From the NCBI GenBank assembly GCA_964402955.1, contig CAYOEZ010000046.1, forward strand, positions 1-24,340: a DNA stretch of 24,340 nt. The letters are read 5' to 3'. Every line of letters starts with the position of its first letter. Within the stretch, counting starts at the first letter, position 1. Shown in pieces: positions 7,671 through 14,121 of this stretch. The translations under genes were made by a program, and so were the position numbers. This stretch comes from CAYOEZ01 sp964402955 (GTDB lineage Bacteria > Chloroflexota > DTOL01 > DAOUCN01). The notes below the pieces were generated by a model that ran no database searches, was not told where the DNA came from, and saw only the letters and a list, made by a program, of their open reading frames with translations.

Positions 7671-7683
7671 TTTGTTGACAGGT
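7594..7683 (+). repeat. Direct repeat copy 1 (start of intact hydrolase gene)
   Basis: These 90 bases, covering the first hydrolase codons and the 13 bases before its start, recur at 9275-9364 and 10472-10562 in the same orientation with few changes. Copy 1 keeps the TTGACA (7675-7680) of the plus-strand promoter seen in the other copies, but its -10 box is replaced by fucosidase coding sequence. To its left, 7491-7593 is also matched by 10369-10471 without gaps. Confidence 0.9.
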
Positions 7684-9208
7684 CGTGCATATGGGCGGAT
7701 GGCGCGTCGGGTATCAGCGTTGAGTCACCGGGCGCGCTGCTCAAGCGGTTGTGGAAAAAAGGATGCATGCGCACGATCTTGAAGGTGAAGGCATGCTCAC
7801 CGGGCTTTCTGCCCGGCGTGTTGATTACCAGTCCGTTGGGCGTCATCGCCCACGGCAGTTCCCCGTCCACACCCAGCATGGTCACCGAGGCGATTTCCGA
7901 CGTGTACAGTTTCTTCGGCAGCGTCTCGATCACCACCGCGTCGCCCGGCCAGCCCAGGCAGATCGCATATAGGGCGTCGTCTCGGGTTGTGAATCGTATG
8001 TCCTGCCCCGTGTAGCGCAGGTCCTGATCCTCATTGAAAGGTCCCGCTTTGGTCATCTGCGTCGGACCTTCACCGTAGACCATCCATGGCGTGGTATCGT
8101 AGATTGCCTCGCCGTTTATCTCCAGCCAGCGGCCCATCTCGCGCAGGATGTCTACTGCCTGCTCTGGAATCGTGCCGTCGGGACGCGGGCCGACGTTGAG
8201 CAGTATATAGCCGTTCTTGCTGACGTTGTCGATCAGGTAGTGGATCAGCGAACTGGCGCTCTTGTACTCTGTCTCTTTCAGGTAGCCCCAGCCCTGCCCG
8301 CCATCCACCGTCGTATCGGTGATCCAGTCGTTGTACGTCATCTCGTTGAATCGTCCCAACTCGAGGTCAATGACGCCGGCGCCGGGTACAAGATCGTGCC
8401 ACTTGTAGGTGACGACGACTTCTTTGTCCCATTCTGCTGCCTTGTTGTAGTAGTAGGCGAGGAATGCCTTCTTGTAGTGTTCCTGCACGTGTTTGAGGGC
8501 GAAGTCGAACCAGAGCAGGTCGGGCTGGTACTTGTCGATGACTTCCTCGGTCTTGCCCAACCATTGCTGCAGGAAGGCCTGGCTCGGCTTGTCTTGCAGC
8601 GCCCAGAGGTCTTCTCTGTTGCGCGCGACGAGCATGCTCTCGGCCCACTCCTGGTTGTGCAACTCGCCGTACAGCCCGGCGTAGTGTGGGTCCGCCGTGT
8701 CGAACTCTTTGCGCCAGTGGGGAAAGAACCACCAGTTTTCGGCGTGGTGCAGCGCCACCATGAAACGCATGCCCTGTTTGCGGATCGCTTTCGCCAGCTC
8801 ACCCACAACGTCCCGCTTTGGCCCCAACTTCGCCGCGTTCCACCCGCTGAGCGCGCTGTCCCACATGCAAAAGCCGTCGTGATGCTCACCCACCGGTCCG
8901 GCAAAGCGGGCGCCGGAGCGCTTGAACAGGTCGGCCCATTCCTCCGGGTCGAACTTGTCCGCCGTGAACATGGGGATGAAATCCTTGTAGCCGAAAGCAG
9001 AGAGCGGACCGTAGGTACTGACGTGGTAGGCGTGCTGCGGCGTTCCCTCGCGGTACATATTGTAGGGATACCAGGTTGCGTTCGGCCCACAGGCGGGAAC
9101 CGAGTAGACCCCCCAGTGCGTGTAGATGCCGAACTTGGCGTTGCGGAACCACTCCGGTGTCGTGTGCCTGCGCAGGGATTGCCATTGCGGCTGGTAGAGT
9201 GTTGGCAT
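7664..9208 (-). CDS. GH29 alpha-L-fucosidase
   Basis: Glycoside hydrolase family 29 enzyme of 514 residues that removes terminal alpha-L-fucose from glycans by a retaining mechanism. The catalytic barrel is clear: WFRNAKFGIYTHWGVYSVPA (20-39), FAGPVGEHHDGFCMWDS (102-118), and LLWFD with the expected nucleophile Asp235, followed by NGYILLNVGPRPDGTIP. A C-terminal beta-sandwich follows from about residue 410. No signal peptide is seen, so it probably acts on imported oligosaccharides. ATG at 9208 is preferred to GTG at 9217 because AAGGAG lies 8 bases upstream of it. The last residues (HDLSTKC) are encoded by the direct repeat that also holds the hydrolase start. Upstream, in its expected leader, lies a 28-codon remnant of the hydrolase gene. 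Confidence 0.95.
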   Translation of the reverse strand: MPTLYQPQWQSLRRHTTPEWFRNAKFGIYTHWGVYSVPACGPNATWYPYNMYREGTPQHAYHVSTYGPLSAFGYKDFIPMFTADKFDPEEWADLFKRSGARFAGPVGEHHDGFCMWDSALSGWNAAKLGPKRDVVGELAKAIRKQGMRFMVALHHAENWWFFPHWRKEFDTADPHYAGLYGELHNQEWAESMLVARNREDLWALQDKPSQAFLQQWLGKTEEVIDKYQPDLLWFDFALKHVQEHYKKAFLAYYYNKAAEWDKEVVVTYKWHDLVPGAGVIDLELGRFNEMTYNDWITDTTVDGGQGWGYLKETEYKSASSLIHYLIDNVSKNGYILLNVGPRPDGTIPEQAVDILREMGRWLEINGEAIYDTTPWMVYGEGPTQMTKAGPFNEDQDLRYTGQDIRFTTRDDALYAICLGWPGDAVVIETLPKKLYTSEIASVTMLGVDGELPWAMTPNGLVINTPGRKPGEHAFTFKIVRMHPFFHNRLSSAPGDSTLIPDAPSAHMHDLSTKC

Positions 9209-9264
9209 CGGGATCACTCCTTGGTGAGTATGATCAGCGGAAATTCTCTCGCTTCCCTGGTCCG

Positions 9265-9351
9265 TCAGAGCGACGCGCTCTTGGGCAAGTAGAACAGTCC
9301 GGCCAGCTTATATGGCCCGGCGAGAAGGATGATTTTGGTGGGTTTTAGCAT
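9265..9351 (-). pseudogene. 28-codon remnant of the hydrolase gene start
   Basis: ATG at 9351 opens MLKPTKIILLAGPYKLAGLF then YLPKSASL and a TGA. Residues 1-27 match the start of the hydrolase encoded at 6924-7670; homology ends within the codons before the stop. It lies between a strong minus-strand promoter (9417-9445) and the fucosidase start, so it would be an upstream ORF 56 bases before that gene. No evidence of its own function. Confidence 0.85.
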
Positions 9352-9355
9352 ATTG

Positions 9356-9384
9356 TTGACAGGTGTGGTGTTCGGGCGTATACT
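9356..9384 (+). promoter_or_regulatory. Plus-strand promoter in repeat copy 2 (VapBC)
   Basis: TTGACA (9356-9361), 17-base spacer, TATACT (9379-9384). This is one base from sigma-70 consensus. Transcription would begin near 9391 and enter the VapB gene at 9495 after about 100 bases. The minus-strand promoter at 9417-9445 faces it. Confidence 0.8.
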
Positions 9385-9416
9385 TCATCGTGTGTCAGAG
9401 ACAAGTCACGGGTCAC

Positions 9417-9445
9417 ATTATAGGGGAATTGCATGGCACAATCAA
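9417..9445 (-). promoter_or_regulatory. Minus-strand promoter in repeat copy 2 (fucosidase-hydrolase)
   Basis: On the minus strand TTGATT (9440-9445), 17-base spacer, TATAAT (9417-9422). Transcription would begin near 9410, cross the plus-strand promoter, the 28-codon remnant and then the fucosidase and hydrolase genes. The first about 20 bases of the two opposed transcripts would be complementary. Confidence 0.75.
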
Positions 9446-9494
9446 TAGCTTGTGCGATTGGTTGCGTGCGTGGCGTCCCTCGGGAGGTATCGTG

Positions 9495-9770
9495 ATGGAA
9501 GCAATACAAGTACAACAGGTCATTGCCAGAGACGGGGAAGTTGTGGTCACGGGGCTACCCTACAAGAAGGGACAGACCGTTCAAGTTATTGTTCTTGGCC
9601 AACCGGACGTGTCTCACTCGCGCTCCCGTCTCACCGTCGGTCGCCTGCGCCAGTCGAGCCTGATTGGCATGTGGCGTGACCGTACTGACATAAGTGACAG
9701 CTCTGCCTACACACGACAACTAAGAGAGCAAGCACAGAAACGCGGAGACGCCGATCATGATTCTGCTTGA
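9495..9770 (+). CDS. vapB: VapB-type antitoxin
   Basis: Antitoxin of 91 residues. The N-terminal part MEAIQVQQVIARDGEVVVTG and LPYKKGQTVQVIVL is a small AbrB-like beta fold seen in antitoxins of this type; the C-terminal tail SSLIGMWRDRTDISDSSAYT and RQLREQAQKRG is the toxin-embracing segment. ATG at 9495 has GGGAGG 7 bases upstream. The toxin gene begins 14 bases before its stop. It is driven by the near-consensus promoter in repeat copy 2, and by analogy it would repress that promoter with its toxin. Confidence 0.85.
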   Translation: MEAIQVQQVIARDGEVVVTGLPYKKGQTVQVIVLGQPDVSHSRSRLTVGRLRQSSLIGMWRDRTDISDSSAYTRQLREQAQKRGDADHDSA

Positions 9771-10149
9771 TAGCGATGTGCTGGTGGATTTGATGCGCGA
9801 GTATCCTGCGGCAGTGAGTTGGTTAAATGGGCTATCTGCAGATGAAGAAGTGGCTGTGCCCGGGTACGTTGTCATGGAGCTAAGTCAGGGAAGCCGGAAC
9901 AGAGGTGAACAGGATAGAGTACAGCGTGAGTTGGCGCCGTATGGGGTTGTGTGGCTGGCTCCCTCTGATTGTGACCGAGCACTAGAGGTGTTTGCCGCGT
10001 ACCACCTGAGTCACCACGCAGGATTATTGGATGCGCTGATCGGGCAGACCGCGGTGGCTTTGGGCGCCCCACTGTACACATCCAACCAAAAGCACTACAG
10101 ATTCATGCCAGGCATGCAGACTATCCAACCGTATACCAAGAGCCTGTAG
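9757..10149 (+). CDS. vapC: PIN-domain ribonuclease toxin (VapC)
   Basis: VapC ribonuclease of 130 residues with all acidic residues in place: D5 in ILLDSDVLVDLM, E41 in VVMELSQG, D92 in GLLDALIGQTAVALG, and the polar N110 in LYTSNQKHYRFMPGM. Magnesium-dependent RNA cleavage is known for the family; the target here is not known. It overlaps the antitoxin gene by 14 bases, the classical arrangement. The C-terminus ends shortly before a stretch with two broken genes and repeat copy 3. A second PIN toxin in this window (6116-6574) belongs to a different subfamily, so the two pairs are not recent duplicates. Confidence 0.93.
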   Translation: MILLDSDVLVDLMREYPAAVSWLNGLSADEEVAVPGYVVMELSQGSRNRGEQDRVQRELAPYGVVWLAPSDCDRALEVFAAYHLSHHAGLLDALIGQTAVALGAPLYTSNQKHYRFMPGMQTIQPYTKSL

Positions 10150-10194
10150 GACATGATTCCGCCTGCCTGCTCCTCACTTGGGCCTACACTCAAA

Positions 10195-10548
10195 TCAGGC
10201 GGTTAATCGCGCCGGTGAGTACAACATTGTGCACAGGTCTGGGCGCAGGGGTGTTTTCCCTAAGCGAACATGAGTTGCCGTAAGAGGAGGTCTGAGCATT
10301 TCTATGTCCCGTATCTTTGTCCCAACCACCGGTACCCACGACTGGCGCAGGCTGCCGGCCGAACCGACGAAGCCCTGTTCGGCCACGTACTCGGCGAAGC
10401 CCAGGTGATTCTCTTTCTTGCTGCCAAGGCCGTGGCAGACGATCACGCCCGGCGCCTGCCTGGCCGCGGATGCGCTCTTGGGCAGGTAGAACAGCCCGGC
10501 CAGCTTGTATGGTCCGGCAAGAAGGGTGACTTTGGTGGGTTTTGGCAT
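10195..10548 (-). pseudogene. Truncated alpha/beta hydrolase start (copy 3)
   Basis: ATG at 10548 begins MPKPTKVTLLAGPYKLAGLF and continues to FAEYVAEQGF, matching residues 1-60 of the hydrolase at 6924-7670 with few changes. After residue 60 homology stops and the frame runs on through unrelated sequence to 10195. The nucleophile, acid and histidine of the hydrolase are all missing, so it cannot be an active enzyme. It still has a good minus-strand promoter upstream (10615-10643). Confidence 0.88.
10304..10366 (+). pseudogene. N-terminal remnant of an unidentified small gene (DUF6946-like?)
   Basis: ATG at 10304 reads MSRIFVPTTGTHDWRRLPAE and then meets the hydrolase fragment at about 10369. 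AGAGGAGG lies upstream. The string resembles the start of a conserved family I remember as DUF6946 (IFIPT...DWR.LLA.P), but this is from memory and only 20 residues long. If correct it marks where a plus-strand gene was cut by the repeat. Confidence 0.35.
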
Positions 10549-10552
10549 TTTG

Positions 10553-10581
10553 TTGACAGGTGTGGTGTTCGGGCGTATACT
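10553..10581 (+). promoter_or_regulatory. Plus-strand promoter in repeat copy 3 (restriction operon)
   Basis: TTGACA (10553-10558), 17-base spacer, TATACT (10576-10581), identical to the copy 2 promoter over 33 bases. It would start transcription near 10588, about 90 bases before the restriction nuclease gene. Confidence 0.8.
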
Positions 10582-10614
10582 TGATGGTGACGTAAGAGAA
10601 GAGTTGCAGGGCAC

Positions 10615-10643
10615 ATTATAGGGGAATCGCAGGGCACAATCAA
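10615..10643 (-). promoter_or_regulatory. Minus-strand promoter in repeat copy 3
   Basis: On the minus strand TTGATT (10638-10643), 17-base spacer, TATAAT (10615-10620). It faces the plus-strand promoter and now drives only the truncated hydrolase, and possibly antisense RNA through the end of the VapC gene. Confidence 0.7.
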
Positions 10644-10677
10644 TAGGTAGGGATTCATGAAATGAAGGAGTCCATCG

Positions 10678-11517
10678 ATGATCACAACCACCCTTGTTCA
10701 GCCAGAATCCCAACTTGGGTTGATCTTTGCAGACCTACTTGCATCAGAACGCCGCTATTCGCGTATTGTTTTTGTATCGGCGTTTACGGCGTTGAGGACT
10801 ATCTTGCGACTTCGGGAAGGGGTGCTCGCTGCGGCTGAGGCTGGGGCAGTGGTGCGGTTGACACTTGGCATTGATCTTGGTGGTACTAGCCGAGATGTAT
10901 TGGAGGAATTATTGAGCTGGAATTGTGAGGTGTGGGTGTATCACAATCCAATCTCACGTGCCACCTTTCACCCTAAGCTCTATTTGTTTGAATGCGAGTC
11001 TGATTCCACGTTATTCCTTGGGTCAAACAATCTTACTGATGGTGGCCTCTTTACGAATTATGAAGCCGCCTCGCAATGTTCGTTCACATTTCCTGCCGAT
11101 GCTGACGAATACACTAGGATATTGCGACCTCTGCAAGTGTTTCTTGATCCAAGTGGCCCCACTGTGCGCCGTCTTGATGGCCAGCTAATCGAAACCCTAT
11201 CCGCGCTGGGGATTCTGCTAACCGAGGTTGAAGCGAGGCGAAATCGCCGTCCTTCGCATGAACATGCACCGGCAGTTGGCGAAGCGCGGCCACCAAACCC
11301 GTTTGTGCCAGTATCAGTACCTCGACCACCCCTTTTGCAGAGGAATATCAGGGAGCTAGAACCGCAATCATTGGAAGCTCCTCCAGAAGAGGTATCCCCG
11401 CCCCTCGGCCTGCGCCGGCCGGAGGGTGTCCTCCTTTGGAAAAAGACTCTGCCTCGAACGGATGCTCTTCAAGTTCGGCCTGGTAGCCACCATACCATGT
11501 CGGAGGGGTTCGCTTGA
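10678..11517 (+). CDS. Phospholipase D-fold restriction endonuclease, nuclease part (NgoFVII/BfiI-like)
   Basis: Nuclease subunit or N-terminal part of 279 residues. The single HKD-type active site of PLD-fold restriction enzymes is visible: H98 and K100 in TFHPKLYLFE, then LFLGSNNLTDGG with S116 and N118, and NYEA with E129. BfiI and NgoFVII have one such motif per chain, act as dimers and do not need magnesium. The part after residue 180 is proline- and arginine-rich and ends with LPRTDALQVRPG, the lead-in to the DNA-recognition domain, which is found in the next, overlapping frame. ATG at 10678 has GAAGGAG 7 bases upstream. It opens an operon with the methyltransferase and is served by the repeat copy 3 promoter. 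Confidence 0.88.
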   Translation: MITTTLVQPESQLGLIFADLLASERRYSRIVFVSAFTALRTILRLREGVLAAAEAGAVVRLTLGIDLGGTSRDVLEELLSWNCEVWVYHNPISRATFHPKLYLFECESDSTLFLGSNNLTDGGLFTNYEAASQCSFTFPADADEYTRILRPLQVFLDPSGPTVRRLDGQLIETLSALGILLTEVEARRNRRPSHEHAPAVGEARPPNPFVPVSVPRPPLLQRNIRELEPQSLEAPPEEVSPPLGLRRPEGVLLWKKTLPRTDALQVRPGSHHTMSEGFA

Positions 11518-11870
11518 CGCAAGCCGTGTTTGAGAATCCGGTCGGACAGAGAATTGACCAAACGACCTATTTTCGTCGCCTTTTCGACGATTACGATTGG
11601 GAACCCGAGCAGGGCGGACACGCGGATCAGGAACACACGTTCGTGCCTATGCGAATCATCATCCGCGGAGTGGACCACGGCATACACAACTTCGAGATCA
11701 GCCACAAGCCATCAGGAGAAGCGGGCCAAGCCAACTACACGACAATCCTTCGATGGGGGCGCAACTTCAACGGGGTGATCGAGCACGCGAATCTGACGCA
11801 CGCTGTGTTTTCTTTGTATGAGACCCCAGACTCTGACGCTCCGTTCTTCATTGAGATTACAGACACGTGA
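11514..11870 (+). CDS. Restriction endonuclease DNA-recognition part (NgoFVII C-terminal/B3-like)
   Basis: Reading frame of 118 residues that continues the restriction enzyme. NPVGQRIDQTTYFRRLF and ISHKPSGEAGQANYTTIL, with the closing DAPFFIEITDT, are what I know as the C-terminal, B3-like DNA-binding domain of NgoFVII-type enzymes. In homologues the stretch before it reads like LRLTQA.F, and here GGVRLTQAVF is found in this frame just upstream, so one missing base around 11497-11504 would explain the split. Alternatively it is a separate subunit: TTG at 11514 overlaps the nuclease stop as TTGA and GGAGGGG lies 5 bases upstream. Its own stop overlaps the next small ORF as GTGA. Both readings are plausible. 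Confidence 0.8.
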   Translation: MTQAVFENPVGQRIDQTTYFRRLFDDYDWEPEQGGHADQEHTFVPMRIIIRGVDHGIHNFEISHKPSGEAGQANYTTILRWGRNFNGVIEHANLTHAVFSLYETPDSDAPFFIEITDT

Positions 11871-12037
11871 GGCACCTTCAAGTGACACATTGGCTGTCCC
11901 ACATACACGCGAACAGCCAAGTAATGCAAGGTCGATTCCATTTGAACGGATTGGATGGCCTTTACCGATGCGTTCCGGGAGGCCAAGTTGCATTTCGAGA
12001 GCATGCTATCGTCGCCGCACAGAGGGAGACCGCGTGA
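11867..12037 (+). CDS. Small ORF of 56 codons between restriction enzyme and methyltransferase
   Basis: GTG at 11867 overlaps the preceding stop as GTGA, and its TGA at 12035-12037 overlaps the methyltransferase GTG as GTGA. The product starts MRHLQVTHWLSHIHANSQVM, then QGRFHLNGLDGLYRCVPG, and ends HAIVAAQRETA: 56 residues, basic, histidine-rich, no membrane segment. I do not recognise it. An inner ATG at 11924 would give 37 residues. No strong ribosome site is seen, so it would rely on coupling. Support is positional: the frame fills the 163-base gap exactly and matches the overlap style of its neighbours. Controller proteins of restriction systems are small, but no helix-turn-helix motif can be claimed here. 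Confidence 0.5.
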   Translation: MRHLQVTHWLSHIHANSQVMQGRFHLNGLDGLYRCVPGGQVAFREHAIVAAQRETA

Positions 12038-13680
12038 ATTTCATTGCACAGGAGTCGAGTCAGAAGCTTCGGGGAGGGTTCTATACTGACCCCGACATTG
12101 CCATGTTCCTGGCAAAGTGGATCAAGGCAGCAAGTCCGGAATCAATCTTGGAGCCGAGTTGTGGAGACGGTGCCTTTCTGGAGAAGATTGAACGAGTTCA
12201 GATGCCTTCCTTGAAACAAGTGACGGCATGTGAGATCGAGCCGCAAGAGGCGGAAAAGGCGCGCAATCGCACGCAGCTACCGCTTCGCGTGCTGAATTGC
12301 GACTTCCTACGCTGGTTTCTCTTTGAGGCACGAAATGAAGCCGGATTCGACGCTGTAATTGGGAACCCTCCTTTCATTCGATACCAGTACCTCTCTGAAG
12401 AGCAGCAGTTTCTCGCCGGGAAGATATTCGCACAACTGGGACTTCCGTTTACTAAGCACACCAACGCGTGGGTGCCTTTCGTTCTTGCGTCGATAAAGCT
12501 TCTCAATCCCGGCGGTCGAATCGCGATGGTCATCCCATCGGAGATACTTCACATTCCGCATGCAGCATCTCTACGGCAGTACCTCATGGCGCAATGCTCA
12601 AGGGTTCTCTTGTACGACCCACAAGAGATATGGTTCAAGGACACCCTTCAAGGGACCGTTCTCATTCTAGCCGAGAAGAAGAAACAAGCCTCAGACTACA
12701 GCATGGGAGTTGGTGTAATACCCATTTTGAACCGACAAGCTCTTTCAGAAGACCCTGAGCGGCAATTCCAGCGTACTCCCTACACTAATGGCGTGACCCT
12801 AGAAGGCAAATGGATGCCTATCTTCCTAAGCGCTCATGAGCGTGGATTGCTGGCGCAGTTGAGGGATTCCCCCAATGTCAAGCGCTTCGCAGAGGTTGCA
12901 TCAGTTGATGTCGGGATTGTGACTGGTGCGAACGATTTTTTCTTGGTACCTGACAGAACAGTTGAGCAGTTTTCCTTGCAGGAATGGGCACACCCCATGT
13001 TTGGTCGAAGTGACCATGTGCAGGGTTTGGTGTTCACAACTGATGACTATGATGAGAACCGATCCACTGGTCTGCCGTCAAGGTTTCTTTGGTTTCAGGA
13101 TGAGAGCATTGAAGATCTTCCTGCCAACGTGCAGCGATATCTCGAAATGGGGCTTAGCCAGCAACTTCACAAACGCTTCAAGTGTCGGACAAGGAGATGC
13201 TGGTATAGGGTGCCGTCGGTGTATTCGTCTCCGGTCGCCATGTTGAAACGCGCCCATAACTATCCACGCCTCGTGCTGAACACCGCAAGCGCATATAGCA
13301 CTGACACTGCTTACCGAATTGAACCCATTGGAATCCAGGCATCTGATCTTGTATTCAGCTTTGCAAACAGCCTAACATGCCTTACGGCTGAGTTGGAGGG
13401 CCGCCATTATGGAGGCGGTGTGCTTGAACTCGTGCCCTCCGAAATCGAGCGGCTTCTTGTGCCAGTGGTTGGAGCTACTGCAACCGATCTCAACGAAGCG
13501 GACCTGCGATTCAGAGCAATGAAAGATGACCTGGCGTTCATGCGCGCACACGACTCATCCACGTTGGGGGCAATCGGTTTGACAAAGAACGAACAGGAAT
13601 CTTTGTACAATGCATGGCTGAGGCTGAGAAATCGTCGGCATCGGCTCCCGTCTTCAGAGACTGCTGGAAATCAGGATTAG
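12034..13680 (+). CDS. N6-adenine DNA methyltransferase of the restriction-modification operon
   Basis: Type II modification enzyme of 548 residues. Motif X-like RGGFYTD (13-19), motif I ILEPSCGDGAFL (38-49) for S-adenosylmethionine binding, and motif IV GNPPFIRYQY (110-119) identify a gamma-class adenine-N6 methyltransferase. A long C-terminal part (about 250-548), with the MWxP-free but aromatic segments around VDVGIVTGANDFFLV and FSFANSLTCLTAELEGRHYG, resembles the target-recognition region of TaqI/Eco57I-type enzymes. GTG at 12034 is chosen, not upstream in-frame starts, because GAGGGAG lies 5 bases before it and the protein then starts right before motif X. It protects the host from the nuclease encoded upstream. 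The recognition site cannot be read from sequence. Confidence 0.92.
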   Translation: MNFIAQESSQKLRGGFYTDPDIAMFLAKWIKAASPESILEPSCGDGAFLEKIERVQMPSLKQVTACEIEPQEAEKARNRTQLPLRVLNCDFLRWFLFEARNEAGFDAVIGNPPFIRYQYLSEEQQFLAGKIFAQLGLPFTKHTNAWVPFVLASIKLLNPGGRIAMVIPSEILHIPHAASLRQYLMAQCSRVLLYDPQEIWFKDTLQGTVLILAEKKKQASDYSMGVGVIPILNRQALSEDPERQFQRTPYTNGVTLEGKWMPIFLSAHERGLLAQLRDSPNVKRFAEVASVDVGIVTGANDFFLVPDRTVEQFSLQEWAHPMFGRSDHVQGLVFTTDDYDENRSTGLPSRFLWFQDESIEDLPANVQRYLEMGLSQQLHKRFKCRTRRCWYRVPSVYSSPVAMLKRAHNYPRLVLNTASAYSTDTAYRIEPIGIQASDLVFSFANSLTCLTAELEGRHYGGGVLELVPSEIERLLVPVVGATATDLNEADLRFRAMKDDLAFMRAHDSSTLGAIGLTKNEQESLYNAWLRLRNRRHRLPSSETAGNQD

Positions 13681-13830
13681 GGCCCGAAAGAACACCTGGG
13701 TGTCGCATGTCCAAGACGCTGAGACAGCACACCAATAGCAAAGTGAGGAGAAGAACAGGCGAACTAGGTGCAGCCCGAGACCTCGCCTCATGTTGGTTTC
13801 ATGTGGAATGAGTACTCGCCCTCCGGCCAT

Positions 13831-13910
13831 GCCGGCCACGAATAAGAGCGCTCACGAATGCACGAATCTCCCCACGCGCGCCGTGATATTCGTGCCTATT
13901 CGTGGACGGC
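13831..13910. repeat. Palindromic dispersed repeat, copy A
   Basis: Outer arms gccggccacgaat (13831-13843) and attcgtggacggc (13898-13910) pair over 12 of 13 bases; inside are further CACGAAT/ATTCGTG arms around a core with cccacgcgcg. The same element recurs at 14683-14768. It can fold into one long hairpin in DNA or RNA. It carries no coding potential; frames read through it by chance. The rest of 13681-13950 shows nothing else I can name. Confidence 0.8.
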
Positions 13911-13950
13911 AGACGGGGCCATCCGAGATCAGCTTCGTGGACGGTCTAAA

Positions 13951-14121
13951 ATGGAAAACCTGCATAAGCACCTGAACGGCACCCCACTTCCCTGGCTGCT
14001 CGACCCGGAAAACCCATCTGTCCGCTACTGGACACTGGTTGATATTCTCGGTCGATTCGCCGGCAATGCATGCCGAGCCAGAAGATGGAGCCATGAGGAA
14101 GAAGGAGGAGCACCAGAATGA
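13951..14121 (+). pseudogene. N-terminal remnant of a squalene-cyclase-like (so-called NifH-like) protein
   Basis: ATG at 13951 reads MENLHKHLNGTPLPWLLDPE and NPSVRYWTLVDILGR, which I recognise as the start of a terpene-cyclase-repeat family protein often misnamed nitrogen fixation protein; the full family has 250-350 residues. After about residue 35 homology stops and 20 unrelated residues follow to a TGA. That TGA overlaps the next ATG as ATGA, and the ribosome site AGGAGG of the next gene lies inside the remnant. No function is expected for the 56-residue product except coupling. Confidence 0.6.

Larger units (their letters stand above)
9275..9448 (+). repeat. Direct repeat copy 2 (hydrolase start plus promoter pair)
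   Basis: Matches copy 3 (10472-10646) over its full length. The hydrolase-start part carries about nine single-base differences; 9353-9385 is identical to 10550-10582 and covers the plus-strand promoter; the next 28 bases differ; then 9414-9448 is nearly identical again and covers the minus-strand promoter. It separates the fucosidase from the VapBC pair. Confidence 0.9.
10369..10646 (+). repeat. Direct repeat copy 3 (longest: hydrolase codons 1-60 plus promoter pair)
   Basis: 10472-10646 matches copy 2 in full; 10369-10471 extends the match to the intact hydrolase gene (7491-7593) without gaps. It lies between the VapBC pair and the restriction operon. Copy 3 resembles copy 1 more than copy 2 within the coding part. 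Confidence 0.9.

Noticed and set aside
10159..10202. CCGCCTG...CAGGCGG inverted repeat after VapC as a terminator.
   Set aside because: Seven-base stem with a 30-base loop and no T-run; too weak to call.
13614..13811. Open frame of 65 codons at the end of the methyltransferase gene (starts MAEAEKSSASAPVFR).
   Set aside because: It overlaps the methyltransferase end in another frame, has no ribosome site, and no recognisable protein pattern.
13790..13975. Open frames through palindromic repeat A that include MSTRPPAMPATNKS.
   Set aside because: The palindrome keeps several frames open on both strands; no family resemblance and no ribosome site.
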